The notes below the pieces were generated by a model that was not told the origin of the DNA, did no database searches, and saw nothing but the letters and a program-made list of their open reading frames with translations. A stretch of 64,000 bases of DNA from Candidatus Aenigmatarchaeota archaeon (lineage in GTDB: Archaea; Aenigmatarchaeota; Aenigmatarchaeia; QMZS01). Location of the stretch: NCBI GenBank assembly GCA_016932615.1, contig JAFGCN010000009.1:124001-188000 (forward strand), written 5' to 3'. Below, in pieces: positions 51,619-59,294 of this stretch (positions within the stretch are counted from its first letter, which is position 1; each line of letters begins with the position of its first letter). The translations under genes were made by a program, and so were the position numbers.

Positions 51619-52465
51619 GGGTGAAGAAACCGGGACTATCCCGATAGAGGATGTAAAGCGTCTCAAGTCCCAGGGAAAGGCAGACAGAGAGATAATAGTA
51701 GAGTTGAAAAAGCAGGGCCACTCTTTCGAGTCGATAGAAAAGGCGATGCTTCAGGTTTTAAGAAACAGCCCCGGCCAGCAGCCGCTTCAGGGCGGCATGA
51801 ACCCCGGGATGAACCCGGGAATGGCTCCCCGGCCAGGAATGGGCCCTGGAGGTCCGCCTCAGCAGAGGGGGCCAATGGGGCCTCCAATGGGCGGCCAGCA
51901 GGGATTCCAGGGAGGGGGCGGACCCGGAATGGCTGGCGCAAGGCTGCCTTACCCTCAGCAGGGTATGCAGGGGGGACCGCCTCAGGGAATGGTGCAGCGT
52001 CCAATGGGCATGGCTCCCCAGCAGATGCCGCCCCAGGCGCCAAACCTTGCGACAAGGGAAACGCTGATGCCTCAGCCGAATATGAATATCCAGGTTGGTG
52101 GCGGCGTTGTCCCTTTGGAGGCAGAGGCAGGGAACCCGACAGACATAATAGAGGAGGTTGTCGAAGGAGTCGTCGAGGAAAAGTTCGAGAAGGCCGACCA
52201 GAAGTTTGAGTTTTTGAATAAGGAGCTTGGCAAGATTCGCGAGGAAAACGAGTCCCTGAAAAACCTGATGCTTTCTTCCCTTCAGAAGAGGGACAAGAAT
52301 CTGGACGAGCTTAAGCAGAGCTTATCCGCAACCAAGGAGGAGCTTGAAGATATGGTCATAAAATGCAACGCGCTTGAAAAGGCATTCAAGCAGTTCCTGC
52401 CGGAGCTTGCGGAAAAGGTGCGAACGCAAAATACTGAGAAGAAGGTTGAAACGACTCCGCAATAG
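51596..52465 (+). CDS. Pro/Gly/Met/Gln-rich coiled-coil protein (289 aa)
   Basis: An N-terminal helical segment (about 10-55; IPIEDVKRLKSQGKADREII, LKKQGHSFESIEKAMLQVL) resembles a small UBA-like fold. A low-complexity stretch of about 90 residues of Gly, Pro, Met and Gln follows (60-150). A C-terminal coiled coil then runs from about 185 to 275. It is cytoplasmic. The start overlaps the upstream gene by 23 nt, implying coupled translation. The flexible linker between a compact head and a coiled coil suggests a tether or assembly factor. I recognise no family. Confidence 0.65.
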   Translation: MHLPFGHKGEETGTIPIEDVKRLKSQGKADREIIVELKKQGHSFESIEKAMLQVLRNSPGQQPLQGGMNPGMNPGMAPRPGMGPGGPPQQRGPMGPPMGGQQGFQGGGGPGMAGARLPYPQQGMQGGPPQGMVQRPMGMAPQQMPPQAPNLATRETLMPQPNMNIQVGGGVVPLEAEAGNPTDIIEEVVEGVVEEKFEKADQKFEFLNKELGKIREENESLKNLMLSSLQKRDKNLDELKQSLSATKEELEDMVIKCNALEKAFKQFLPELAEKVRTQNTEKKVETTPQ

Positions 52466-52511
52466 TTATCCCTATAGAAAGAATCAAATACAATACTTTT
52501 GAGGATATATT

Positions 52512-54095
52512 ATGGTTGATTTTGGACGTCCTGAACTTGGCTTTAGGTTTCACCATGCTGTGGAAATACTAAATGACGCAATCAGAAACGAGCCCGCCCT
52601 TAGGAAATTCAGGGAAAAGAATTTTATCGTGAAAGACGAAACTATCCTGAATCATGACCATCAACTAAATGAGATGTGCAAGGTCTTGGGTTATTCTTAT
52701 CTGCCCCATAATGCTAATAAGGTAGTTTCTGAGATATGGAATATTTACGGTGCCGTATTTGAGTTTGTAGATCACTTCGAGCGGGATGGCTACTCCAAGG
52801 CAGGGGGACCTTCAGACGTTTTATGGAAAACCGACTCGGTTAATGTACTTTCCGAACTGCGCCAGCGCCTTGCTGGAGAGGGAATTACAGAGCAGCACCT
52901 CACTGCCGCCCTTTCCGGTTTTGGGGGGCATGGCGGCGGAGGTGGAGGGGGCGCCGCTCCGGCTGGCTCGAACCCGGCAGAAGGCGCGGCGCATGAAGCA
53001 AAAAACGCAGCGGAAAAAGCTGAGGAAGCTGCGGAAAAGGTAGAGGAAGAAGAAAAGAAGCTCGAGCTTGATGAGAAGAAAATTAAGGAAGAGGAAGAAG
53101 AGCTTAAGAAAACATTTGACAGCATAGAAAAGCACAAGCTGCACAACCTCGAGCAAAAGGAGATAAAGGAAATCGAATCGGGGGGCAAGAGGTCCTTTAG
53201 GAGGTTTTCTCTAGGTACTGTCCGTTTGATGAGCAAGATTCACTTCGACGCGTTTTTGACTCTTGGAGGAATGCTTTTTGGAGGATACCTGACTGTCGGG
53301 GGCTACTTTGTGATGGGTCTTCCCGTCTTTATTGCCTCTGCGCTTATCGGGTGGAGGAACGGATACTTCCGCAACATTGTAAACTCATTTTTGAGGCCTG
53401 CAGGGGACTTTGCGATGAGCAGCATTCCGCTTTCGATACTTGTGTTTATTGCTGGCTGGTACTTCGTGAGGTTTTTCACAATGGCGGCAAATATCGAGAT
53501 GTTTGACACCTTCCAGTTTTCCCTCATTGCTTTTGCTAATACCTTATTTTTGATTTACCTTTGGGTTGGAGCGACTCCCAAGGACACATTGCCAGTAATG
53601 TTGCCAAGAAAAGAGCCAGCGCCGTCGGGTTCCGGTGGAGGAACTCCTGCTTCGGCAAGCCCGGCAGATAAGAGGGGCGCCGAAGAGAAGACTGAGGATG
53701 GAGTGAATGGGGGTTCTGAAGGAGGGTCTAAGGAGGGTGGACCTCCAGTGGTCAGGAGACTTGGTGGAACCTCCAAGAGTGTGGGTTCAGATGCTTATTT
53801 GGACCAGCAGGACATATCCCCCGAAGAAAGGGCGCTTAGGGAACAGGAAATAGAGAACAAAATGCAGAGGGAGATGCGTGATTTCAATAATGAGCAGGAG
53901 AAGCGTACAGAGCAGAAAATGGAGTCTGCCTTTGCGGGTCTTGAAATGATGGAAAAACAGGCAGAGGAAGAGAAAAAGCTTGAGGAAGAGCGGCTCAAGA
54001 AGGAGCGAGAGGCATTTAGGGAAGAAAAGGAAATGGTAGACAAAACAGTTTCGGAGGCAAGGAGAGCGCAAAGGTCTCCTAACTCCGGGTGGTGA
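52512..54095 (+). CDS. Four-helix membrane protein with coiled-coil arms (527 aa)
   Basis: Cytoplasmic N-terminal domain (about 1-135; FGRPELGFRFHHAVEILNDA), a Gly-rich linker (140-155) and a strongly charged coiled coil (155-215) precede four hydrophobic segments (about 246-266, 268-288, 300-325 and 333-354). A Ser/Gly/Pro linker and a second long coiled coil (about 430-515) rich in EEEKK-type heptads follow. This is not the GspF/TadC platform fold, but it could play that role in this locus. The TATA-like AAATACA lies about 23 nt before an ATTATG start. The next gene begins within three bases of its stop. Confidence 0.65.
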   Translation: MVDFGRPELGFRFHHAVEILNDAIRNEPALRKFREKNFIVKDETILNHDHQLNEMCKVLGYSYLPHNANKVVSEIWNIYGAVFEFVDHFERDGYSKAGGPSDVLWKTDSVNVLSELRQRLAGEGITEQHLTAALSGFGGHGGGGGGGAAPAGSNPAEGAAHEAKNAAEKAEEAAEKVEEEEKKLELDEKKIKEEEEELKKTFDSIEKHKLHNLEQKEIKEIESGGKRSFRRFSLGTVRLMSKIHFDAFLTLGGMLFGGYLTVGGYFVMGLPVFIASALIGWRNGYFRNIVNSFLRPAGDFAMSSIPLSILVFIAGWYFVRFFTMAANIEMFDTFQFSLIAFANTLFLIYLWVGATPKDTLPVMLPRKEPAPSGSGGGTPASASPADKRGAEEKTEDGVNGGSEGGSKEGGPPVVRRLGGTSKSVGSDAYLDQQDISPEERALREQEIENKMQREMRDFNNEQEKRTEQKMESAFAGLEMMEKQAEEEKKLEEERLKKEREAFREEKEMVDKTVSEARRAQRSPNSGW

Positions 54096-54097
54096 CT

Positions 54098-55894
54098 ATG
54101 GTAGACCAAACCGTTTTCATTGTGGGGGGCGTAGTTTTTGTCGTAATCTTAGTTTACCTTATTTCCATACGGGACCGGCTATATTTCAAAAAGACCGATG
54201 CTGATTCCTACTGGAGAGGCGCGGGAAGAGAGCCATATAACCGGTCGCTTCCGAACGCAACAATCTGCGGCATTATAATTTCGCTTTGCACGATGCTTTT
54301 TTTGAACTACTTCCATGACTGGAACGGGCTTGGGGGGATGGTTGTAATTGACGCAGTCCTTGTTTTGCTTGTCGCTTACCCCGCGAGAAATCCCCTTCTT
54401 GCTGTTGGCGTCTTGGCTGCTTTTGTCCTTCCTGTCGGCTACTTTGGCTACGGTACTTATGCTGAATATATAATCACGCCCCTGACAGAAGCGACGGGAG
54501 TCGAAAATTTCGATGAGCTGAAAACAATGACCTCGCACACGCTTCACTGCACACTTCTCATAATGACCGACCAGCAGGCATACGATGAGGAGTGCGTGAT
54601 GAATGACCAGCAAAAGGAGGTCGAGCAGCAGCCCGAAGACCTGGGGCTTGAAGTTACCGGCAAAAGAATCTTCCCTGAAAAGGAAATCGCTGCCGGCGAC
54701 CCGATTGAGATTTCCCTTGAGTTTGAAAACCAGGGCGGCTATGAGGCAAAAAACGTGGAGATTTCGGTAGACACGACTGAAGACGTGAAATTCAGGGTCT
54801 GCGAGGAAGAGGTATTCAAGGAAGTCCTAAGTAAGCCGAGCCAGAAACACGAGCTTGTAAGGCCGACCGAGAACGGCCAATACCGGCTTATTGGCAAGGT
54901 TTCTGACCCCTGGATGATTGACAACTGCACATACGCAAAAAACAAGCCGTTTATAACCGCGAAAATGAGGACCCTTTTCTCGTATGACTATGAGACTGAG
55001 GCAAAGCTGCCTCTTGAGATAATAAAGAGTTTGAATGAAACCCACCAGTATAATGTTGTTACTGCAAAGGAAGCGGCAGCTCCGATGGCAATTCTCATGC
55101 ACACTACAACTCCTCTTTCCGCGGAAGACACCGACTACAATTACCGTATAATACAGGTGCGGCTCCAGAAGGACTATGACGGCGGAACGATAACTTTCAG
55201 GGGCAAGTATGACACTATGGACAGCATCTACCGGGTTGGCGATGGGGCTTTGGATACACTTTACAAAGCATATGAGGATTACCCCGAAAACCCCATTTCA
55301 TCTGAGTGGAAATGGATTAAGGGTTCTGAGTATTATGACTTCTGCGTTGACAAGGCAGACCCCACAAAGAGGATTTCCGCAAAAGACGCGCTTGACTGCG
55401 CAAGTGAGCATTATCAGTCATGTCAGGATGGTGAAGACCCTGCAAAAACAATTGCCGCAACCGATGCAGAGGACTGCCACAATAAGCGGGGAACGCCGGT
55501 GATAATTACCGGAGAGCCGATTTACAAGGCAAGGGCGCAAATGGAAAGGTCCGGGACGGTTATGGATGAAGTGACAATTACTTGCGCGGGCGGCGACAAC
55601 TGCCAATACCTTGCGCTAAGCTGCAATGGCCAGGCAAGCGAAGAAGAAGGAACCGGCGGCTGCATCTGCCAGGACGGGGTATGCACGATCAAGTATGTTG
55701 GCGGCAAAGGAGACCTCAGGCTGGAAAAGAAGGGCGACCCGGAAATATTATACGGGCGGCTGAAGGTTGAGGTCACTGGGTTCCCTGACGATGGCCTGTC
55801 CAATACAATCACAGTAGATCTCCGGGCAAAGGCGACGTATAATGTGCTTTACGATGACGCAACCACTATGACTATTATAAGCCCCCACCAGTAA
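54098..55894 (+). CDS. Polytopic membrane protein with large Cys-containing ectodomain (598 aa)
   Basis: It has four N-terminal hydrophobic segments (about 7-25, 50-66, 76-94 and 98-117), then about 470 residues that should be extracytoplasmic. These begin with an Ig/CARDB-like domain (GLEVTGKRIFPEKEIAAGDP, EISLEFENQGGYEAKNVEI). Near 425-470 there is a short tandem repeat with the frame C-x3-DP-x-K-x-I-x-A-x-DA-x-DC. A Cys-rich CICQDGVCTIKY segment lies near 520. GTG codons at 54089 and 54092 are possible earlier starts. The order, a four-helix protein followed by a four-helix protein with an ectodomain, suggests the two form a membrane complex with the upstream coiled-coil proteins. Confidence 0.65.
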   Translation: MVDQTVFIVGGVVFVVILVYLISIRDRLYFKKTDADSYWRGAGREPYNRSLPNATICGIIISLCTMLFLNYFHDWNGLGGMVVIDAVLVLLVAYPARNPLLAVGVLAAFVLPVGYFGYGTYAEYIITPLTEATGVENFDELKTMTSHTLHCTLLIMTDQQAYDEECVMNDQQKEVEQQPEDLGLEVTGKRIFPEKEIAAGDPIEISLEFENQGGYEAKNVEISVDTTEDVKFRVCEEEVFKEVLSKPSQKHELVRPTENGQYRLIGKVSDPWMIDNCTYAKNKPFITAKMRTLFSYDYETEAKLPLEIIKSLNETHQYNVVTAKEAAAPMAILMHTTTPLSAEDTDYNYRIIQVRLQKDYDGGTITFRGKYDTMDSIYRVGDGALDTLYKAYEDYPENPISSEWKWIKGSEYYDFCVDKADPTKRISAKDALDCASEHYQSCQDGEDPAKTIAATDAEDCHNKRGTPVIITGEPIYKARAQMERSGTVMDEVTITCAGGDNCQYLALSCNGQASEEEGTGGCICQDGVCTIKYVGGKGDLRLEKKGDPEILYGRLKVEVTGFPDDGLSNTITVDLRAKATYNVLYDDATTMTIISPHQ

Positions 55895-55901
55895 GTATAA
55901 T

Positions 55902-56264
55902 ATGGCTGAAGATTCCGTCGAGGGCTACAAGCAGGCAATACTTGTGAGGACTGACCTGAAGATGGGAAAGGGAAAGATTGCCGCCCAGGCGTCGCACGCA
56001 AGTCTGGCTGCCTATGAAAAGGTGGATTCCAGAATAAAGCGCAAATGGAAGGCGCAGGGCTGCAAGAAGATTGTTCTTAAGGTGAATGGCGAAAAAGAGC
56101 TTTTGGCTTTTCGGCGCATGGCGGGAGAGAGGGGCCTGCCAAATGAGCTGATAATGGACGCGGGCCTGACTCAGATACCTTCTTCAACAATAACCTGCCT
56201 TGGGATAGGGCCTGCCGAGGAGGAAAGAGTTGATAAACTGGTCGGCAATTTGAAGCTATTGTAG
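55902..56264 (+). CDS. pth2: Peptidyl-tRNA hydrolase, Pth2 type
   Basis: This enzyme cleaves peptidyl-tRNAs released from stalled ribosomes. At 120 aa it is a typical Pth2. The catalytic N-terminal motif (R)TDLKMGKGKIAAQASHA is at about 14-31, where the conserved Lys, Gln, Ser and His lie. LPNELIMDAGLTQIPSSTITCLGIGP in the C-terminal half is the second family block, split here by its normal spacing. It starts 7 nt after the upstream stop in a TATAATATG context and is followed at 9 nt by dphB, a small translation-related pair. Pth2 is the archaeal/eukaryotic form. Confidence 0.95.
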   Translation: MAEDSVEGYKQAILVRTDLKMGKGKIAAQASHASLAAYEKVDSRIKRKWKAQGCKKIVLKVNGEKELLAFRRMAGERGLPNELIMDAGLTQIPSSTITCLGIGPAEEERVDKLVGNLKLL

Positions 56265-56273
56265 GATAATTTT

Positions 56274-56990
56274 ATGCTATACCTGATTGGAGCGGGGCTG
56301 TGGGATGAGGGAGACATAGCCCTCAAAGGTCTTGAAGCTGCCCGGAAGTGCAGCAGGGTTTATTTTGAGAGGTACACAAGCTTGTGGAAGGGAGACCTTG
56401 AAAAGATTGGGCTGAAGGCAGAGGATTTTGCCAGGCCTGACATGGAGGATAATATGTCAAAACTCATTGGCGAGGCAAAGGAAAAAGATGTATGTGTTCT
56501 CGTGCCGGGTGACCCCCTGATTGCCACGACGCACTCGTCAATCATTACTGAAGCCAGAAAGGAGGGCGTTAAGGTGGAAGTAATCCACTCAAGCTCCATA
56601 TTTTCAGCCCTTGGCGAGACGGGCCTGCAGGTCTACAAGTTTGGCAGGACTGCCACGATTCCCCACTACGAGACCGATGCGCCATATAAGATTTTGGAGC
56701 AGAACCTGTGGATAGGGGCGCACTCTCTCTTTTTGCTGGATATTCAGGGCCAGGAGCTTATGAAGTGCTCGGAAGGGCTAAAGAAGCTTCTTGAGATGGA
56801 GGGGCGGGGCAAAAAGGGCATAATCTCCGAGGACACGGAAGTGCTTGTCTTTTGCAGGGCAGGAAGCCCCGAAAAAGCGCTGAAGTGGGGCAAAGTCCGG
56901 GATTTTCTTGATTTTGACTGCACATTATGCGTGATTATTGTCCCGGGGCCGCTTCATTTTGCTGAGAGGGAGTACTTAGAGCAGCTTTAA
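56274..56990 (+). CDS. dphB: Diphthine synthase (diphthamide methyltransferase)
   Basis: DphB uses S-adenosylmethionine to methylate the modified His of elongation factor 2 during diphthamide synthesis, a pathway restricted to archaea and eukaryotes. The 238-aa protein has the tetrapyrrole-methylase-like fold: LYLIGAGLWDEGDIALKGLEA at the start, VLVPGDPLIATTHSS (about 81-95), IHSSSIFSALGETGLQ (about 104-119) and YKFGRTATIP. The length is near the usual 250-265. It follows pth2 by 9 nt and is probably co-transcribed. Confidence 0.95.
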   Translation: MLYLIGAGLWDEGDIALKGLEAARKCSRVYFERYTSLWKGDLEKIGLKAEDFARPDMEDNMSKLIGEAKEKDVCVLVPGDPLIATTHSSIITEARKEGVKVEVIHSSSIFSALGETGLQVYKFGRTATIPHYETDAPYKILEQNLWIGAHSLFLLDIQGQELMKCSEGLKKLLEMEGRGKKGIISEDTEVLVFCRAGSPEKALKWGKVRDFLDFDCTLCVIIVPGPLHFAEREYLEQL

Positions 56991-57067
56991 AGATGGGGTT
57001 TTAAGTTTATTTCCTAACCTACTTTATGCCCCTGTAGTCTAGCTCGGTCCAGGATATCGCCCTTTCG

Positions 57068-57166
57068 AGCAGGCCCTTCTTTGAAAAGGAGGCCTGGCGC
57101 ACCCAAGAAAACATATTTCAAGGGATGGGAAAGGTTTGAGGCCGAACAGGCCGATGACAAGGAGAC
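57068..57166 (+). other. Canonical anticodon-loop intron of tRNA-Glu
   Basis: About 99 nt inserted between G37 and A38. It contains an AGGCC...GGCCT hairpin at 57071-57095. Boundaries are set by restoring the anticodon stem. Confidence 0.75.
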
Positions 57167-57181
57167 AGGCGGAGACCCGGG

Positions 57182-57272
57182 GTCATTCCTTCTTTTAGAA
57201 AAAGAAGGTCTGACAACTCCAAGAAAAGGAGGTTACCGCTTCGCGAAATTCAGACGTGAAGTGGGTAGGGAA
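57182..57272 (+). other. T-loop intron of tRNA-Glu
   Basis: 91 nt between the T stem and T loop. It contains TTCTTTTAGAAAAAGAA inside a CCTTC/GAAGG hairpin, at the same offset as in the tRNA-Ser T-loop intron. The exact junction may shift by one base. Confidence 0.72.
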
Positions 57273-57333
57273 TTCAAATCCCGGCAGGGGCAAATTTCAA
57301 ATTCAGTCTTTTAAACTAAATAGTGATTTATAG

Positions 57334-57525
57334 ATGGAAGGAACAGTAAAATTCTTCAATGTAATGAAGAACTTTGGGTTCATAAGCGGTGAAGACGGAA
57401 AGGACTACTTTGTTCACTCAAGCGCGTTGAAAGAAGGCACTATGCTTGGCGAGGGAGACAAGGTTTCTTTTGAGCCGGTACGAGGCGACAAAGGAATGAA
57501 GGCAGAAAAAGTTCAGAAATTATAG
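57334..57525 (+). CDS. Cold-shock domain protein (CspA family)
   Basis: This 63-aa single cold-shock domain has RNP1-like NFGFISGEDGKDYFVHSSAL and RNP2-like elements, beginning MEGTVKFFN. It binds single-stranded RNA/DNA as a chaperone. CspA-type proteins are common in bacteria and only patchily found in archaea, so transfer from bacteria is possible. It lies 41 bp after the tRNA-Glu gene, with TTTTAAA about 22 nt before the ATG. A hairpin with a T run downstream may terminate the transcript. Confidence 0.93.
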   Translation: MEGTVKFFNVMKNFGFISGEDGKDYFVHSSALKEGTMLGEGDKVSFEPVRGDKGMKAEKVQKL

Positions 57526-57604
57526 TTCTAGTGCGGAAATATAGTTTTGAGACAAATGAGTTTAGTTTTGGTTTTTGCAGGTTTTTTGAAGTATTGGGTT
57601 TTGG

Positions 57605-57628
57605 CTCGTCCCTGAAGGACGGGGTTTT
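57605..57628 (+). terminator. Hairpin plus T run downstream of the cold-shock gene
   Basis: CTCGTCC and GGACGGG pair around a CTGAA loop, followed by GTTTT. It lies about 80 bp after the stop. It may act as a terminator or processing site. Confidence 0.4.
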
Positions 57629-57708
57629 GTCAGCCCGTGGGCAAATGGTTGCCTGTCCAGTTTGCATTATCTGCCTTGAATTTTCGACAAAAAACGACAT
57701 AATGCGCG

Positions 57709-57716
57709 TTTAAATA
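57709..57716 (+). promoter_or_regulatory. TATA-like box of the 57737 gene
   Basis: TTTAAATA is centred about 24 nt before an ATTATG start. Confidence 0.5.
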
Positions 57717-57736
57717 CCCTCGGGCACGGTCTGATT

Positions 57737-58231
57737 ATGGAAGAAAAAACTTCTGGAGGGGATTTTCCGGTTCCGGCAGCTGAAAGGCCAGAGAGCCCGA
57801 AGTACGCCTCCCAGAGTTCGGATGCTGAAGAACTTATGAAACAGATTATCGCTCTGAAGAATGAAATGGTTGACTACTGGGCTGACCGGAGGGGGGACGC
57901 TTCGGACGTAATCGGGAAGTTTTTTGGTGAAAGAGAGTACGGGTATGTTTTTACGGACAGAAGGGGATCACCTTTGGGCTATTACACCATAAAGGTCGAT
58001 TCAACAGGCAGGATCGTGGGCTACCGGGACGGGATTTCCGAAAATTCGGTCATGGTAGTTGAGGTTCCTTACGACCTTACGCGGGATATTGTCGAGGACA
58101 TTTATGAGGATTCCAGATTCCCGAGGGATTGGATTTCGGCGACGATGAAGAAGGCTCCAAAGGTCGTTTCGGGGCTCAGGAAGGGCAAGGTAAAGGTTCG
58201 ATCCGCTTCCCACTACAAGGGCAGAATCTAG
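57737..58231 (+). CDS. Hypothetical soluble protein (164 aa)
   Basis: The N-terminal 30 residues are polar and probably disordered. A helix follows (SDAEELMKQIIALKNEMVDYWADRRG). Then comes a small alpha/beta domain with YGYVFTDRRGSPLGYYTIKVDSTGRIVGYRDG, VMVVEVPYDLTRDIVEDIYEDS and a basic C-terminus (KGKVKVRSASHYKGR). There is no signal or membrane segment. The basic tail hints at nucleic-acid contact, but I recognise no family. Confidence 0.6.
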   Translation: MEEKTSGGDFPVPAAERPESPKYASQSSDAEELMKQIIALKNEMVDYWADRRGDASDVIGKFFGEREYGYVFTDRRGSPLGYYTIKVDSTGRIVGYRDGISENSVMVVEVPYDLTRDIVEDIYEDSRFPRDWISATMKKAPKVVSGLRKGKVKVRSASHYKGRI

Positions 58232-58270
58232 GTTGGGGGTCTGGTTTGTTAAATAGCAGCGAGTATTATT

Positions 58271-58954
58271 ATGGCTAGGAGAATTCCGGCAATTTCTGCT
58301 AAAACGGCATTTCCTGCAATACTTGCCCTTGTTTTTATCCTGGCGGCATCCTTTTGCATCCAGATGTACAACGAAAATGCGCCTTTTCCAGGCATTTCGA
58401 AAACCCCTTCGGGCACAGATGACCTGAAAAATGGCCTTGGCAATGGAGAAACTTCTTCCAGCGGCCAGAATTCTGGAGAATCGGGTGAAGAAGGCGATGA
58501 AGATGATGAAGAGGAAGAAGAAGGAGATGATAGTAGAGGCACTGGGGGAGCTCCCGGCGGAGGCGGAGGAGCTTCGGGTGATGGCGGCGGAGGTGGCGGC
58601 GCACCTTCAGCAATAATAAACTTTACTAATATCGAAGACCCGGACCCGAAAATCAGGGTAATTTCCTCCTACAAGTGCGGCTCTGACATATGTTTTCAGG
58701 TAAAGGCCGCAGACGACAACCTTGTGGATATTTCCATGTCGGGGCTTGAAACCTATATAAACAGCGAACCGGTGTCCCCTATCGACTGGGAGGGTGGTGT
58801 AAGCGGCTCTTCGTGCATTTCAACGGAATTTCTTGAGCCGGGGCAGAGCTGTTTTGGCAAGATACTTTCCGCAGAGTGCCTTTCAACGGACATCTTCAGG
58901 GTTATTATTCCACTGGGCTTCGAGGCCTGGTCATATATATCCGAATGCGGCTGA
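58271..58954 (+). CDS. Anchored protein with acidic/Gly linker and Cys-containing domain
   Basis: This 227-aa protein has an N-terminal membrane helix (about 11-30, TAFPAILALVFILAASFCI). An extreme low-complexity linker follows (about 50-115), first Glu/Asp runs (GEEGDEDDEEEEEGDD) and then Gly/Ala/Ser. The C-terminal domain of about 110 residues has six cysteines (YKCGSDICFQV, SSCIST, QSCFG, AECLS, SECG). The domain should be extracytoplasmic and disulfide-bonded. A GTTAAATAG box lies about 19 nt before an ATTATG start. The function is unknown. Confidence 0.62.
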   Translation: MARRIPAISAKTAFPAILALVFILAASFCIQMYNENAPFPGISKTPSGTDDLKNGLGNGETSSSGQNSGESGEEGDEDDEEEEEGDDSRGTGGAPGGGGGASGDGGGGGGAPSAIINFTNIEDPDPKIRVISSYKCGSDICFQVKAADDNLVDISMSGLETYINSEPVSPIDWEGGVSGSSCISTEFLEPGQSCFGKILSAECLSTDIFRVIIPLGFEAWSYISECG

Positions 58955-59036
58955 TTTTGCCCAAAAAACTAGAATTAAGAACTTTTCAATTTAAGTTATG
59001 CCGAGGTGGCGGAGCGGTTAACGCGCCTGGCTTGAG

Positions 59037-59138
59037 TGAAGCTTTTCTTTCCAAAGAAAAGCCCCATGCGCAAAAGAAAGGATTATTCGAAAAAGCCCCG
59101 GGCTTTTTCATAAATCCGGCGCACTTAAAGCCTAGGAA
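59037..59138 (+). other. Canonical anticodon-loop intron of tRNA-Ser
   Basis: About 102 nt between positions 37 and 38. It carries two hairpins: CTTTTCTTT/AAAGAAAAG and GAAAAAGCCC/GGGCTTTTTC. Confidence 0.75.
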
Positions 59139-59164
59139 ACCAGGTTCCCACAAGGAGCGCAGGT

Positions 59165-59255
59165 AAAGACTTTCTTTTAGAAAAAGAAAGTCCTTAACGT
59201 CAAAGAAAACCAAATTCGCATATCACCGCGAAGTTGGCTGATTGGCGGTCTGCAA
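59165..59255 (+). other. T-loop intron of tRNA-Ser
   Basis: About 91 nt in the T loop. A perfect GACTTTC/GAAAGTC stem encloses TTTTAGAAAAA. It aligns without net gaps to the T-loop intron of tRNA-Glu. Confidence 0.72.
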
Positions 59256-59294
59256 TCGAATCCTGCCCTCGGCGATTATATTTCTCTCTAAATT

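Larger units (their letters stand above)
57028..57292 (+). tRNA. tRNA-Glu (UUC) with two introns
   Basis: Acceptor arms GCCCCTG (57028-57034) and CAGGGGC (57285-57291) pair perfectly; the discriminator is A57292 and CCA is not encoded. The D stem is GTCT/GGAT with wobbles, and the anticodon stem is TCGCC/GGCGG. The loop is CTTTCGA with anticodon TTC at 57064-57066. A first intron of about 99 nt (57068-57166) sits at the canonical position 37/38. The T stem CCGGG (57177-57181) finds its partner CCCGG only at 57280-57284. About 91 nt are inserted between the T stem and TTCAAAT of the T loop, a second, non-canonical intron. Removing both gives a normal cloverleaf. Confidence 0.88.
59000..59274 (+). 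tRNA. tRNA-Ser (UGA) with two introns
   Basis: Acceptor GCCGAGG (59000-59006) pairs with CCTCGGC (59267-59273); discriminator G59274 is the archaeal serine identity base. The D stem is GCGG/ACGC with the G13-A22 pair typical of type II tRNAs. Anticodon stem CCTGG/CCAGG encloses CTTGAGA, giving anticodon TGA (59033-59035). An intron of about 102 nt (59037-59138) lies at 37/38. The variable arm pairs TTCC with GGAG. The T stem GCAGG (59159-59163) is separated from T-loop TCGAAT and CCTGC (59262-59266) by about 91 nt, a second intron. CCA is not encoded. Confidence 0.88.

Noticed and set aside
52512-54095. Reading this protein as the missing GspF/TadC platform
   Set aside because: It has four central helices flanked by coiled coils and lacks the duplicated cytoplasmic helical domain of T2SSF proteins; only a functional replacement can be suggested.
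57081-57314. Plus-strand frame of about 77 codons
   Set aside because: It lies almost entirely within the tRNA-Glu introns and exons; a protein there would be incompatible with the tRNA, and it has no homing-endonuclease motif.
57605-57628. Hairpin resembling ends of IS200/IS605 elements
   Set aside because: No transposase or second end is present nearby; a terminator is a simpler reading.
57531-57713. Possible 60-aa protein after the cold-shock gene
   Set aside because: There is no promoter or ribosome site, it spans a terminator-like hairpin and its composition is unlike the neighbours.
58876-59213. Overlapping plus- and minus-strand frames around tRNA-Ser
   Set aside because: They cover the tRNA-Ser gene and its introns and show no protein features.
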